Source: Desulfobacteraceae bacterium (GTDB lineage Bacteria; Desulfobacterota; DSM-4660; Desulfatiglandales; Desulfatiglandaceae). Taken from it: a stretch of DNA of 33,959 nucleotides. The notes below the pieces were generated by a model. The model did not search any database. It saw nothing but the letters and a program-made list of their open reading frames with translations, and was not told the origin of the DNA. Below, one piece after another: positions 8,595 to 17,353 of this stretch. The stretch lies in the NCBI GenBank assembly GCA_020349865.1, contig CP070700.1, forward strand, positions 4,568,244-4,602,202, given 5' to 3'. Each line of letters begins with the position of its first letter. The first letter of the stretch is position 1. The translations under genes and the position numbers were made by a program.

Positions 8595-9026
8595 ATGTCT
8601 TTAGCAAATGTACTTCTGGTGGATGATGAGGTTCCTTTTGTGGAAACCATGACCAAGCGTCTGACAAAAAGAGACCTCAATATTGCATCCGCGTTTAGTG
8701 GACAGGAGGCACTGGATAAGCTCGAAAAAGATCGCAACATTGAAGTTGTTATCCTTGATGTCAAGATGCCGGGCATGGATGGAACTGAAACCTTGCGGGA
8801 GATTAAGGGCAGACATCCCTTGGTGGAAGTGATTATGCTCACAGGCCATGCTACGGTTGAATCTGGCATTGAAGGGATGAAACTGGGGGCATTTGATTAC
8901 CTATTGAAACCTTGCGATATGGATCAGCTTATTTCCAAGGTAAAGGAAGCAGCCGCCAAAAAAAGACAGCATGAGGATAAGATCATTGAAGCGCGCATGA
9001 AGGAGATTACCTCACGACGTATTTAG
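8595..9026 (+). CDS. Single-domain response regulator
   Basis: 143 residues: one receiver domain (about 5-120) and a charged helical tail. VDDE near residues 9-12 is the Mg2+ site, D55 (VILDVKMPGMDG) the phosphorylation site, T in IMLTGHA and K in LLKPCD the switch residues. No DNA-binding or enzymatic output follows. The tail (HEDKIIEARMKEI) resembles the linker helix between the receiver and kinase parts of the hybrid protein at 11241. The start has AAAGGAG upstream. It ends 10 bases before the next regulator, so the two are co-transcribed. Phosphate-sink, relay or protein-interaction output is likely (inference). Confidence 0.9.
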   Translation: MSLANVLLVDDEVPFVETMTKRLTKRDLNIASAFSGQEALDKLEKDRNIEVVILDVKMPGMDGTETLREIKGRHPLVEVIMLTGHATVESGIEGMKLGAFDYLLKPCDMDQLISKVKEAAAKKRQHEDKIIEARMKEITSRRI

Positions 9027-9036
9027 GGTGAAGATC

Positions 9037-9438
9037 ATGTCCAAGAAGGAAAACATCCAGACAGGTCGCATCAGGCTTCTTCTTGTAGATGATGAGGTGG
9101 GATTTGCTGATATCCTGGCAAAAAGGTTAAGCAAAAGGAACATGGAAGTAACACCTGCTTACACCGGCACTGAGGCTATTCAACTGCTTCGGAAGCAAGA
9201 TTTTGATGTGGCTGTTTTAGATCTCAAGATGGAGGATATGGACGGAATCGAGGTCCTCAAAATATTCAAGAAAATGGATCCGAATATGGTGGTGATTATG
9301 CTTACGGGCCATGGTTCGGAGAAAGCCGCAAGAGAAGGCATTGAATTCGGCGCCTTTGATTACCTGACCAAGCCATGTGAACTTGAAGAGCTTTTTGCCA
9401 AAATCGGGGAAGCTTACAAAGAGCGAAATCGGAGTTGA
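9037..9438 (+). CDS. Single-domain response regulator
   Basis: 133 residues with a complete receiver domain: VDDE after strand 1, phospho-acceptor D62 (AVLDLKMEDMDG), Thr in IMLTGHG and Lys in LTKPCE. It has no output domain and only a short tail, unlike its upstream neighbour. ATG 9037 is chosen because AGGGTGA lies 5-11 bases before it; an in-frame GTG at 9028 would add three residues. It follows the previous regulator by 10 bases and precedes the SLC13 transporter by 55 bases, so kinase, regulators and transporter may form one unit. Confidence 0.88.
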   Translation: MSKKENIQTGRIRLLLVDDEVGFADILAKRLSKRNMEVTPAYTGTEAIQLLRKQDFDVAVLDLKMEDMDGIEVLKIFKKMDPNMVVIMLTGHGSEKAAREGIEFGAFDYLTKPCELEELFAKIGEAYKERNRS

Positions 9439-9493
9439 ATCATCGGGTCCATAACTGAGCCATATAAGGCGTGAGGAGGGAAAAGGAGGAGAA

Positions 9494-11074
9494 ATGTTTT
9501 TCAAAACCGCGGGATTTCAGCTTTGCATTGCATTTGCGCTTGGGGTTATTGTTCTGCTCTTACCAAGACCGGAAGGAACGAAATTTGCGATTACTGGAGA
9601 TGACGGCCAGACTTTCTTTCAGCATATCAGTCAGCACTTCACCTTAGCTTCTACAGAAAAAGACAAGGTTACAAAATACATTGTAGCGGCAAAAAATTCT
9701 GGCGCCCCCGAGTCTACCGCAGCATTTCTGAAGGAAAAAGCCGCGGAACTGAAAATGACCGGACTCGAAGTGGATTACGTTGATGGCCTCTCCCCAAAGG
9801 CCAAGAGGTTTTTGGCTGTCCTGGCTGTATTGGTCTTTCTCTTTGTGCTGGAACCTATTCCCCTCGAGATCACGGCGATCTGTATTGCCGTGTTCCTTGT
9901 CATTATGGGAATTGGCGACGTTAAGACGGCCTGGGCTCCCTATATGCACCCCGTAGTTGTTTTTATCATGTGCTGTTTAATCTTTGCCATCTCTTTAGAG
10001 AAGGCCGGTCTTACTAAGCGACTCGGGTATTTTATCATCAAAAAGGCCGGAAACAGCGTCATCAGGTTTACATTTATCATTTCTGTAGGTCTTGGTATTT
10101 CATCTGCCTTTATGCACGATGCAGCGGCCTGTGCCATAGGCATCGTGACCATGCTCCCATTAATGAGGGCCGTTGGTATTGAACCACACACAAACACGGC
10201 AAAGTTTATGATGCTTTCATTACCATTTGCCTGCTCCTGCGGAGGCATGGGATCGCTGGTGGGGGGTGGTCGCTGTATGGTTGCTGCTGCTTTTCTTAAG
10301 GAATTCACCGGCATAGAGATAACCTTCGTGGACTGGATAATGTATGCCATGCCCGCGGCGCTCATTACGGTACCTGCGGCAGTGGGAGTAGTTTATCTTG
10401 TTTTTCGGCCAGATCCCAAGTTTAAACTGCCGGAGTTTGATGAGGATCTTGGGCCATGGACCTCATTGGAAAAAAAGACTCTGGTTATTATCGGTTTGTC
10501 ATTTATCCTGTGGCTCACTAAAGGATTCCACGGCATGCATTACTCCGTGACCGGTATGTTAGGCGTAGCCGGGCTGGTTCTTTTCGGCATCCTGAAATGG
10601 GAGGATATCCACGAGAATCTCGAGTGGGGAACGGCCCTTTTTATCTTTGGCGGTGGCATTTCTCTTGGCCTGGCAATGGGTTACTCGGGGGCTGCCAACT
10701 ATTTTGCCCACCTCTTTTTCCCTCTGGTTCAGGGAGGAGGCTGGTTGCTGCTGTTTATTGGCGTCGGTGTTTTCGGGGCACTCGTGACCAATGCCATGGC
10801 CAATGTGGCTGCCGCTGCCTTGATTCTGCCTATCGTCATTCCCATGGCCCAATTGGAGGGGGTAGATCCCACCGTGATTGCCTTGTGCCTGGGAACAGCT
10901 ACCTCCTTTGCCATGCTCTTGGTTATCGGATGCCCGCCTAATGCCATTGCATACAGCTATCGGTACTTTAAGGCAGCTGACCTCACAAAGGCGGGCGCTG
11001 TTGCCACCCCCATTCTTTTAGCAATTCTGGTTTTGGTGGCAGGCATCTGGTGGAGGATTTTGGGGTTGGTTTAG
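9494..11074 (+). CDS. SLC13/DASS-family anion transporter
   Basis: A 526-residue membrane protein of the divalent anion/sodium symporter family (di- and tricarboxylates, sulfate). TM1 (about 8-25) is followed by a roughly 80-residue extracytoplasmic insert (about 26-105) not typical of the family; the transporter core follows. The two SNT signatures that form the Na+ and substrate sites in studied members are altered: H208-D209-A210 in SSAFMHDAAAC and A436-N437-V438 in VTNAMANVAAA. The later GCPPNAI motif (479-485) is kept. Coupling ion and substrate may thus differ from Na+/dicarboxylate symport. A very strong ribosome binding site (AAGGAGGAG) precedes ATG. Its position after kinase and regulators suggests control by, or feedback to, the sensor. 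Sulfate or a carboxylate are the leading substrate guesses. Confidence 0.85.
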   Translation: MFFKTAGFQLCIAFALGVIVLLLPRPEGTKFAITGDDGQTFFQHISQHFTLASTEKDKVTKYIVAAKNSGAPESTAAFLKEKAAELKMTGLEVDYVDGLSPKAKRFLAVLAVLVFLFVLEPIPLEITAICIAVFLVIMGIGDVKTAWAPYMHPVVVFIMCCLIFAISLEKAGLTKRLGYFIIKKAGNSVIRFTFIISVGLGISSAFMHDAAACAIGIVTMLPLMRAVGIEPHTNTAKFMMLSLPFACSCGGMGSLVGGGRCMVAAAFLKEFTGIEITFVDWIMYAMPAALITVPAAVGVVYLVFRPDPKFKLPEFDEDLGPWTSLEKKTLVIIGLSFILWLTKGFHGMHYSVTGMLGVAGLVLFGILKWEDIHENLEWGTALFIFGGGISLGLAMGYSGAANYFAHLFFPLVQGGGWLLLFIGVGVFGALVTNAMANVAAAALILPIVIPMAQLEGVDPTVIALCLGTATSFAMLLVIGCPPNAIAYSYRYFKAADLTKAGAVATPILLAILVLVAGIWWRILGLV

Positions 11075-11131
11075 TGTGAATTGGAATTTTGGAATGCAGA
11101 TTGTGAAATCAATGTCATTAACCTAAGCTCA

Positions 11132-11218
11132 AAATCTCCCCCTCCCTTTTAAAGGGGGGTGGGGGGATTTCTTGGAACAGTTTGAAAATCCCCCTAAACC
11201 CCTCTTTAACAAAGAGGG
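11132..11218. repeat. C/G-rich dispersed repeat with two hairpins
   Basis: AAATCTCCCCCTCCC with TTT (11132-11149) pairs imperfectly with AAAGGGGGGTGGGGGGATTT (11151-11170). A second perfect hairpin CCCTCTTT-AAC-AAAGAGGG lies at 11200-11218. The AAATCCCCC(T) pattern is of a kind often scattered between genes in Desulfobacterota. It separates the two transporter operons and could also act in transcript termination. Confidence 0.6.
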
Positions 11219-11240
11219 ACGTTAAAGGAACCGCGAATTG

Positions 11241-12446
11241 ATGGAAACTATACGCCTACTTTTGGTTGATGACGAAGAGAATTTTCGGCGTACCATTGCA
11301 AAACGGCTAAAAAAGAGAGGTATTACCTCTGAACAGGCCGGAACCGGTGAAGAATGCCTATCCATCCTCCAAGAAAAACCAATAGACGTCGTGGTGCTGG
11401 ATGTCAAGATGCCCGGGATGAACGGTATCGAGACACTTCAACATATCAGGGAAAAATATCCGAAAATAGAAGTGATAATGCTCACCGGCCATGCCACGAC
11501 CCAGGACGGCGTGGACGGCATTAAGACAGGGGCATTTGATTATCTTACTAAGCCCATAGAACTGGAACATCTGTTAGGAAAGATAAGGCAGGCGCACGAA
11601 AAAATCCTCCGCGAAGAAGAAAAACTCAGGGAGGCAGAATTCAGGGCAAAGATGGAGCAACAAATGATAGCAACGGAAAGGCTGGCCTCTTTAGGGACTC
11701 TGGCAGCCGGCGTGGCCCATGAAATTAATAACCCCCTTGCAATTATCAAGGAGTCCACAGGCTGGATGAAGCAGATTCTGAGAAAAGAAGATCTGGCGGA
11801 TATACCCCGAAAACAGGATTTCTCAATAGCCCTTAAAAAGATAGAAAACGCCATAGAAAGGGCCAGGAGAATCACGCATCAGCTTTTAGTATCTGTCAAA
11901 GTAACCGATTCGGTTTTTGCGGAAATAAATATGAATGAATTGACGGCAGAAGCAGTTGATTTGGTAAAAAAAGAGGCCAAAGATAAGAATATCGAAATTA
12001 CGCGAGAAATTGATCCGTCAATAGGCCCTCTTTGGAGTGATCCATACAAAATGCGGCAGGTCTTGATCAATCTCATTACCAATGCAGTTCATGCAACCGG
12101 ATCCGGGGGCAGCATTACCATAACACTCGAAGATAGCGGTAAGGAGGTTTCACTTAGGGTGCGGGATACCGGGCAGGGCATCCCAAAGGAAAACTTGGTA
12201 AAAATATTCGAGCCGTTTTTTAGCACCAAGCCTCCGGGTGAAGGCACAGGTCTTGGACTGTTTGTCAGCCGCAACATTATTGAGAAACTGGGCGGAACAA
12301 TGGAAGTAGAGAGCCAGGTCGGCCACGGGACCAGCTTTTTCCTTAGGCTCCCGAAGTATCATAAAATAAAAGAAAGTCTGGACGATGAGGGTCAAGCTGA
12401 CTTGTTAAATAAACTAAGCACCGGATACAAAGAAACCAACAAGTAA
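11241..12446 (+). CDS. Soluble REC-histidine kinase hybrid
   Basis: 402 residues with no membrane segment. The order is reversed compared with ordinary hybrid kinases: N-terminal receiver (about 4-120, D54 in VVLDVKMPGMNG, T in IMLTGHA, K in LTKPIE), a charged linker helix, then HisKA with His160 (AAGVAHEINNP), and an ATPase domain with N-box (NLITNAVHAT), G1 (DTGQGIP), F-box (FFSTK) and G2 (GEGTGLGL). A phosphorylated receiver in front of a kinase makes it a candidate integrator whose activity is set by another kinase in the cluster. ATG 11241 is preferred; TTG 11238 is in frame. It lies 16 bases before the next regulator gene, with which it is surely co-transcribed. Confidence 0.9.
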   Translation: METIRLLLVDDEENFRRTIAKRLKKRGITSEQAGTGEECLSILQEKPIDVVVLDVKMPGMNGIETLQHIREKYPKIEVIMLTGHATTQDGVDGIKTGAFDYLTKPIELEHLLGKIRQAHEKILREEEKLREAEFRAKMEQQMIATERLASLGTLAAGVAHEINNPLAIIKESTGWMKQILRKEDLADIPRKQDFSIALKKIENAIERARRITHQLLVSVKVTDSVFAEINMNELTAEAVDLVKKEAKDKNIEITREIDPSIGPLWSDPYKMRQVLINLITNAVHATGSGGSITITLEDSGKEVSLRVRDTGQGIPKENLVKIFEPFFSTKPPGEGTGLGLFVSRNIIEKLGGTMEVESQVGHGTSFFLRLPKYHKIKESLDDEGQADLLNKLSTGYKETNK

Positions 12447-12461
12447 AGGAGAGAAACAGCC

Positions 12462-12905
12462 ATGATTAAGATACCAACAAGGGTGTTGCTGGTCGATGAT
12501 GAGAAAGATTTTGTGGAAATGCTCTCCTTAAGATTAAACGAGGTGGGAGAGAAGGTCACGGGAGCCTATAGCGGCAAAGACTGCCTTGAAACCCTGGAGA
12601 GTAAGGAAATTGATGTGGTCATTCTGGATATCAAGATGCCGGGTATGGATGGTATGGAAACCCTGAGGGAAATAAAGAAGAGATTCCCTTTAGTGGAGGT
12701 TATCATGCTCACAGGCCACGGGACCATAGAAACTGCTGTTGAAGGTATGAAATTAGGCGCCTTTGATTATCTCCTGAAGCCGGCCGAATTTGATGATTTA
12801 ACAGACAAATTGGAAGGAGCCAGAAAAAGAAAAGATGAACAGGAGGAGCGGATAAGAAAGGCTGAAAGCAGGCTGCTTTTGAGAAAAAGTGGAGATATCT
12901 TTTAG
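12462..12905 (+). CDS. Single-domain response regulator with helical tail
   Basis: 147 residues: receiver domain with VDDE (11-14), D56 (VILDIKMPGMDG), Thr in IMLTGHG and Lys in LLKPAE. The last about 28 residues are a charged helix (DEQEERIRKAESRLL), again like the linker of the REC-kinase hybrid next door. There is no output domain. AAAGGAG lies before the ATG. Placed between the REC-kinase hybrid and a dCACHE kinase, it is likely their shared partner (inference). Confidence 0.9.
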   Translation: MIKIPTRVLLVDDEKDFVEMLSLRLNEVGEKVTGAYSGKDCLETLESKEIDVVILDIKMPGMDGMETLREIKKRFPLVEVIMLTGHGTIETAVEGMKLGAFDYLLKPAEFDDLTDKLEGARKRKDEQEERIRKAESRLLLRKSGDIF

Positions 12906-12972
12906 GGCGAGACGGCCCATTAGTTAGAATTACTTCTTTATACAGCAATTTACAGGAGCGCAGAAAACCAAA

Positions 12973-14664
12973 GTGAAATTCAAGGGAAAAGATCGTTACG
13001 CAACAATGAGACGGCTCATCCTTGCCAGTATGATTCTGGTGCCGCTCATCTTATTTATTGTGGTACTGGGGATAGGCTATTACTATTTCACCACCTCCAT
13101 ACAGACAAGCACCATTGCCAGCATGAAGCGAATTGTCGAAGACCACCGTCACATGATCGATTCGTTTTTAAGCGAGCGCAAGGCCGACCTCGAATTCATC
13201 CTCCGATCCTACAGGTATGAAGAACTAATAGACACAGAAAACCTTGGCAGGGTATTTGATCGTTTGCAAAGACAATCCAATGCATTTGTTGATCTGGGTG
13301 TTTTCAATGATAAAGGCATCCATGTGGCATACCAGGGTCCCTACAAACTAACTGGCAAGGTGTACAAAGAGGCAGCGTGGTTCAAAGAAGTGATAAAGAA
13401 GGGGTATTATATCAGTGACATTTTTCTCGGCTATAGACGGATACCCCACTTCGTCATCGCCCTTATGAGAGAGAATGGTGGGAGAAACTGGATCATTCGT
13501 GCCACCATTGATACCTATATGTTCAACGATTTAGTCAAAAAAGTCCGCATTGGTAAAACCGGGGAAGCCTATATCCTTAACTCAAAGGGCATATTCCAGA
13601 CAGAACGGCGGTCAGGCGGCAACCTAATGGATAGAGACCCGGACACGGTTGAACATCCAGCGCAGCACAGTGGCATCAACACCTTTATAAAGAAGGCTGT
13701 AAGAGGTGACAGATATTTATATGCGACAACCTGGCTCAAAGATAAGAAATGGTTATTGGTTGTCAGGCAAGAAAAAGCAGATGCATTCAAGGCACTCCGT
13801 GCAGCCGGTTACCTGATCGCCCTTATCACCGTTATCGGCGGCGCGGGCATTTTTGCTATCGCTTTTTATCAGACCGGCAGGATTGTCCGGCGGATGGAGC
13901 GAATAGATGCAGAAAAGGTACAATTAGGCGATCAGCTCATCAGGGCAAGTCGACTGGCTGAGATTGGAGAAATGGCAACAGGCATTGCCCATGAAATCAA
14001 CAATCCTCTTCAGGTTATGAAGAGCGAGCAAACACTTATCGGTACTATTTTGTCAGATTTGAAGGAAAAAGGCGAGTTAAAGGAATCGGAAGATTTAAGA
14101 GAACTCGAAGATTCCATAGATCAAATAAAGCTGCAAATTGACCGTTGTTCAAAAATCACTCACGCTGTGCTCAAATTCGGCAGACAAAGCGAAGTCGTTT
14201 CTACTGATGTCGACCTTAGAGGTTTTATTCCTGAGGTTATCGGCATGGTTGAAAATAAGGCAGGCGTGGAAGGAATCACCATAACAACGGAGATCTCGGA
14301 AGATACCCCTCCCATTCATGGGGATCCTGGACAACTACAGCAGGTATTGATCAACCTTTTTAACAATGCAATTGACGCAATCGTGGAAAGACACGGGTCT
14401 AAGGGGGGTGAGCTGGCAGTGGGGGCCGGCTTAAAAGATGATGGAAAGGCGGGAATTTTTGTCAGGGACAATGGAACCGGTATCAGTCCCAAAAACCTGA
14501 AGAAGGTCTTTAGCCCGTTCTTCACTACCAAACCGGTTGGTAAAGGAACAGGGTTAGGGCTTTCAGTGTGTTACGGCATCATAGAAAACATGGGGGGTAT
14601 CATGGAGGTCAGCAGTCAAAACGGTATTGGTACGACATTCACCATAGATCTGCCGGCCGTATAG
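12973..14664 (+). CDS. dCACHE sensor histidine kinase
   Basis: A 563-residue paralogue of the kinase at 6696. TM1 about 14-38, periplasmic dCACHE about 39-273, TM2 about 279-299. The sensor motifs match: FVDLGVFNDKG, AYQGPYKLTGK, YYISDIFLGYRRIPHFVIAL, WIIRATIDT, GEAYILNSKGIFQT. The kinase half is complete: His340 ([11 protein letters not shown]), N-box (NLFNNAIDAI), G1 (DNGTGIS), F-box (FFTTK), G2 (GKGTGLGLS). It starts at GTG 12973; AGGAG is 14 bases upstream, longer than usual, but the N-terminus then matches its paralogue. The next ATG (13006) would begin at the edge of TM1 and has no visible ribosome binding site. Confidence 0.9.
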   Translation: MKFKGKDRYATMRRLILASMILVPLILFIVVLGIGYYYFTTSIQTSTIASMKRIVEDHRHMIDSFLSERKADLEFILRSYRYEELIDTENLGRVFDRLQRQSNAFVDLGVFNDKGIHVAYQGPYKLTGKVYKEAAWFKEVIKKGYYISDIFLGYRRIPHFVIALMRENGGRNWIIRATIDTYMFNDLVKKVRIGKTGEAYILNSKGIFQTERRSGGNLMDRDPDTVEHPAQHSGINTFIKKAVRGDRYLYATTWLKDKKWLLVVRQEKADAFKALRAAGYLIALITVIGGAGIFAIAFYQTGRIVRRMERIDAEKVQLGDQLIRASRLAEIGEMATGIAHEINNPLQVMKSEQTLIGTILSDLKEKGELKESEDLRELEDSIDQIKLQIDRCSKITHAVLKFGRQSEVVSTDVDLRGFIPEVIGMVENKAGVEGITITTEISEDTPPIHGDPGQLQQVLINLFNNAIDAIVERHGSKGGELAVGAGLKDDGKAGIFVRDNGTGISPKNLKKVFSPFFTTKPVGKGTGLGLSVCYGIIENMGGIMEVSSQNGIGTTFTIDLPAV

Positions 14665-14714
14665 CTTAAGACTTAACCACTCAACTATATAAACCAAAGC
14701 TTTGGGGGCAAAAC

Positions 14715-15170
14715 ATGGCAAAAATGAAAATGATGCTGGTGGATGATGAAGAAAGATTTCTCTCCACCACCAGGAAGCTGCTTGCGAGGAAGGGATATGA
14801 CGTGCTGACAGCTATCAGTGGAAATGAGGCCCTTGAAATACTGAAATCGCGCAACATCGACGTGGTAATTTTGGACGTCAAAATGCCTGGTATGGACGGA
14901 ATTGCCGCGTTGAAGGAAATAAAAAGGCTCTATCCTCTGGTTGAGGTCATTATGCTCACCGGGCACGCCACGGTTGAGTCAGCGGTGGAGGGTTTGCAGT
15001 CCGGGGCCACAGACTATTTAATGAAACCGACAGATGTTAATGACCTTGTTAAGAAGGCGGAAGAGGCGTTTGAGAAAAGGCTTAGGATTGAAGAAAAGAT
15101 CAGGGTGGCTCAAACGAGAAGGTTAATGAAGTCTCCAAGACAGATTATCAAAGAGTCAGAAAAGCCCTAA
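14715..15170 (+). CDS. Single-domain response regulator with helical tail
   Basis: 151 residues: receiver domain (VDDE at 9-12, D54 in VILDVKMPGMDG, Thr in IMLTGHA, Lys in LMKPTD) and a basic helical tail (EEKIRVAQTRRLMKSPRQI). No effector domain. The gene starts 50 bases after the dCACHE kinase; a perfect 12-base palindrome, CCAAAGCTTTGG (14694-14705), lies just before the G-rich ribosome binding site. A second SLC13 transporter follows after 150 bases, so kinase, regulator and transporter repeat the order of the first operon. Confidence 0.9.
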   Translation: MAKMKMMLVDDEERFLSTTRKLLARKGYDVLTAISGNEALEILKSRNIDVVILDVKMPGMDGIAALKEIKRLYPLVEVIMLTGHATVESAVEGLQSGATDYLMKPTDVNDLVKKAEEAFEKRLRIEEKIRVAQTRRLMKSPRQIIKESEKP

Positions 15171-15320
15171 TGTAGAACCTGGGAATTATGTTGGACTGGA
15201 TTTGAAGTGAAGCTTCGCTAAATTTAACGCGGAATATGTAGCCTGCTACACATTGGGACATATTGTGATCTATGCCAGCCATTGTAACAAGAATAACTTG
15301 TAATAAAGCCGAGGTATAAA

Positions 15321-17171
15321 ATGACTGAAACGAAAGAAAAGGCCGCTGGATATGACAAATATGTGGACTGGAAGCTCTTGGTCATACCCGTTGTTTTGTT
15401 CTTAGCTATCCTGCTCTTACCAACGCCTTATGGGATGAAGGATGTGGGGACCGAATTCAGGGTGGGGCCAAAAGCCGTTGCAAATTTTATCACCATGGAA
15501 TTGTTTGACAAAAAAAGCTCAAGTGCAAGCCAATGGGAACTTCTCACCGCCCAGATAATGGAGAGAAATATGAGGATGGGGTCCCTTTCAAAGGAAAGGT
15601 TTTTAAAGCGAAACCTTAAATGGTGCAAGAAATACAAAATCCAGGCAGATTCTGAAAATGTAAAACAGGCACATGCCTATATCAATGATAATGTCAGTGA
15701 TGAAGCCTTTGGTGCACTGATGAAAAAATCCATGGAACTCAGAAAGGACGGCCTTAAATATGAGAACCTATCTGCCAGGGACAGGGAGGCGGCCGACAAG
15801 GGTGCCTGGCACATAAAGGTTGCCATAGCCATGATGGTATTCGTGGTTTTTTGCTTTATGACAGAATGTATTCCCCTTCCGGGTGTTGCCTTCTGTACCG
15901 GTCTTATTCTTGTGTTTACCGGCGTGGTTACACGAAAAGAGGTGGCCATGCTCTATTGGAGCGATGCGTGCTGGTTTATTATGGGGAGCCTTATGTTTGC
16001 GGCAGCCTTTGTGAAAACAGGGGTTGACAAGAGAATGTGCCTCATGATGTTCAAAAAACTGGCCGTTCCCAATGTGAAATGGGTTACCCTTATCTTTTTT
16101 ATCATTATCTCGCCCCTTGCAGCCTTTATCTCAGACCATGCCCTTGCAGCCATGTTCCTTCCCATTGGCATGCTTCTTTATCAAAACAGCCTTACGCGGG
16201 AAGTGCCCGAGGACAAAGAGCTTGCCAAGATGCTTATGATTGCCATTGCTATGGCATGTAACATAGGAGGACCCGGTGCCCCGTCGGGCGGCGCAAGAAA
16301 CGTGATTATGATGACCTACCTGAATGATATGTTCGGCTTTGACATCGGATATTTTCAATGGGTTACCTACTGTTTCCCGTTTATTTTGGCTATGGTTCCG
16401 GTGACCTGGTTTGTGGTGAACTGGCGTTTTAGGCCCAGAATCACCTCTCTTGCCCCTGCCATGAATCATTTGCAGAGGGAGATTGGAAAGATGGGGGGCT
16501 GGAATAAACAGCAAATATGGGCCCTCATCATTTTTGTCATTATGGTCTATGGCTGGTTCACAGAAAAGGTCTTCTATAACATGGGAATTTATCCTGTTCG
16601 CCTTGGTATAGGAGTAATAGCAGTTGCAGGCGCGGTGGCCTATCTCTTTGCCGGCGTGGTCAACTGGAGAGATTACCAGGAAAAGGTGGACTGGGGGGTG
16701 GTCTGGCTTTATGCCGGCGCCATCATATTCGGGAGAACCTTAGACAACACAGGAGCTGCCTACTGGCTGGCAAGATCGGTAATAGACGGCCTCGCTCCAC
16801 TTGGGATGGATGCGGGTCTCCCTCTTATGGCGACTTCAAATGGTCTTACTGCCGTGCTGACCAATCTTATGGCGGACGGCCCCGCGGCAGCAGCTGTGGG
16901 TCCCATTACCCTGAACATGGCGGGCCTTGTCCATCCGGGCACAACCTTTCTGCCCTTTATGGCCATGGCCACAGCAATAGCTTCGTCTTTTGCGTACTGT
17001 CTGATAATTGGAACACCTCCAAACGCCATTGTGTATGCAAGCGGGTATCTCGAGCCCAGGGATTATCTGAGGGTAGGCATACCCATGTGGTTTTTCGCAA
17101 ACGTGCTTATTGTTTTGTTTACTGCGGGCTACTGGAGTTTCAGGGGCTTTGGCGGGTTGCCTGGATTTTAG
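15321..17171 (+). CDS. SLC13/DASS-family anion transporter with large external domain
   Basis: A 616-residue relative of the transporter at 9494. TM1 (about 18-34) is followed by a polar domain of about 130 residues (35-164), rich in charged helices (KSSSASQWELLTAQIMERN; NVSDEAFGALMKKSMEL), predicted outside the membrane; the core begins near 165. The SNT positions are S271-D272-H273 (AAFISDHALAA) and A518-D519-G520 (LTNLMADGPAA); GTPPNAI (564-570) is kept. It thus differs both from Na+-coupled members and from its neighbour at 9494. GAGG lies before the ATG. A 55-residue membrane peptide gene follows after 14 bases. Substrate unknown; an inorganic or organic divalent anion is expected. Confidence 0.83.
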   Translation: MTETKEKAAGYDKYVDWKLLVIPVVLFLAILLLPTPYGMKDVGTEFRVGPKAVANFITMELFDKKSSSASQWELLTAQIMERNMRMGSLSKERFLKRNLKWCKKYKIQADSENVKQAHAYINDNVSDEAFGALMKKSMELRKDGLKYENLSARDREAADKGAWHIKVAIAMMVFVVFCFMTECIPLPGVAFCTGLILVFTGVVTRKEVAMLYWSDACWFIMGSLMFAAAFVKTGVDKRMCLMMFKKLAVPNVKWVTLIFFIIISPLAAFISDHALAAMFLPIGMLLYQNSLTREVPEDKELAKMLMIAIAMACNIGGPGAPSGGARNVIMMTYLNDMFGFDIGYFQWVTYCFPFILAMVPVTWFVVNWRFRPRITSLAPAMNHLQREIGKMGGWNKQQIWALIIFVIMVYGWFTEKVFYNMGIYPVRLGIGVIAVAGAVAYLFAGVVNWRDYQEKVDWGVVWLYAGAIIFGRTLDNTGAAYWLARSVIDGLAPLGMDAGLPLMATSNGLTAVLTNLMADGPAAAAVGPITLNMAGLVHPGTTFLPFMAMATAIASSFAYCLIIGTPPNAIVYASGYLEPRDYLRVGIPMWFFANVLIVLFTAGYWSFRGFGGLPGF

Positions 17172-17185
17172 GTAAGGGTCCGGAG

Positions 17186-17353
17186 ATGGAAAGAATCGAC
17201 GAGGACAAAGCCGTGAACCAAAAGAAGGCATTGTTTCACTCAAAAGGGGTTACCTATTTTGACAAGAAAACAGAACGGTCCTTTTTCTTCATCCTAACCA
17301 TAATAATGCTTATATTAAGCGTTTTCGCAAAGTTTGGGTTTTTTTCCGGGTAG
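17186..17353 (+). CDS. Small single-span membrane protein
   Basis: A 55-residue protein starting 14 bases after the SLC13 stop, with AAGGG seven bases before the ATG. The first about 30 residues are polar (MERIDEDKAV; TYFDKKTERS); residues 32-50 form one hydrophobic segment (FFFILTIIMLILSVFAKFG). It would insert with the polar N-terminus most likely in the cytoplasm. The tight spacing suggests translation together with the transporter, and a role as a small subunit or stabiliser is plausible but unproven. The last base of its stop codon is the first base of a 28-bp inverted repeat. Confidence 0.6.
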   Translation: MERIDEDKAVNQKKALFHSKGVTYFDKKTERSFFFILTIIMLILSVFAKFGFFSG

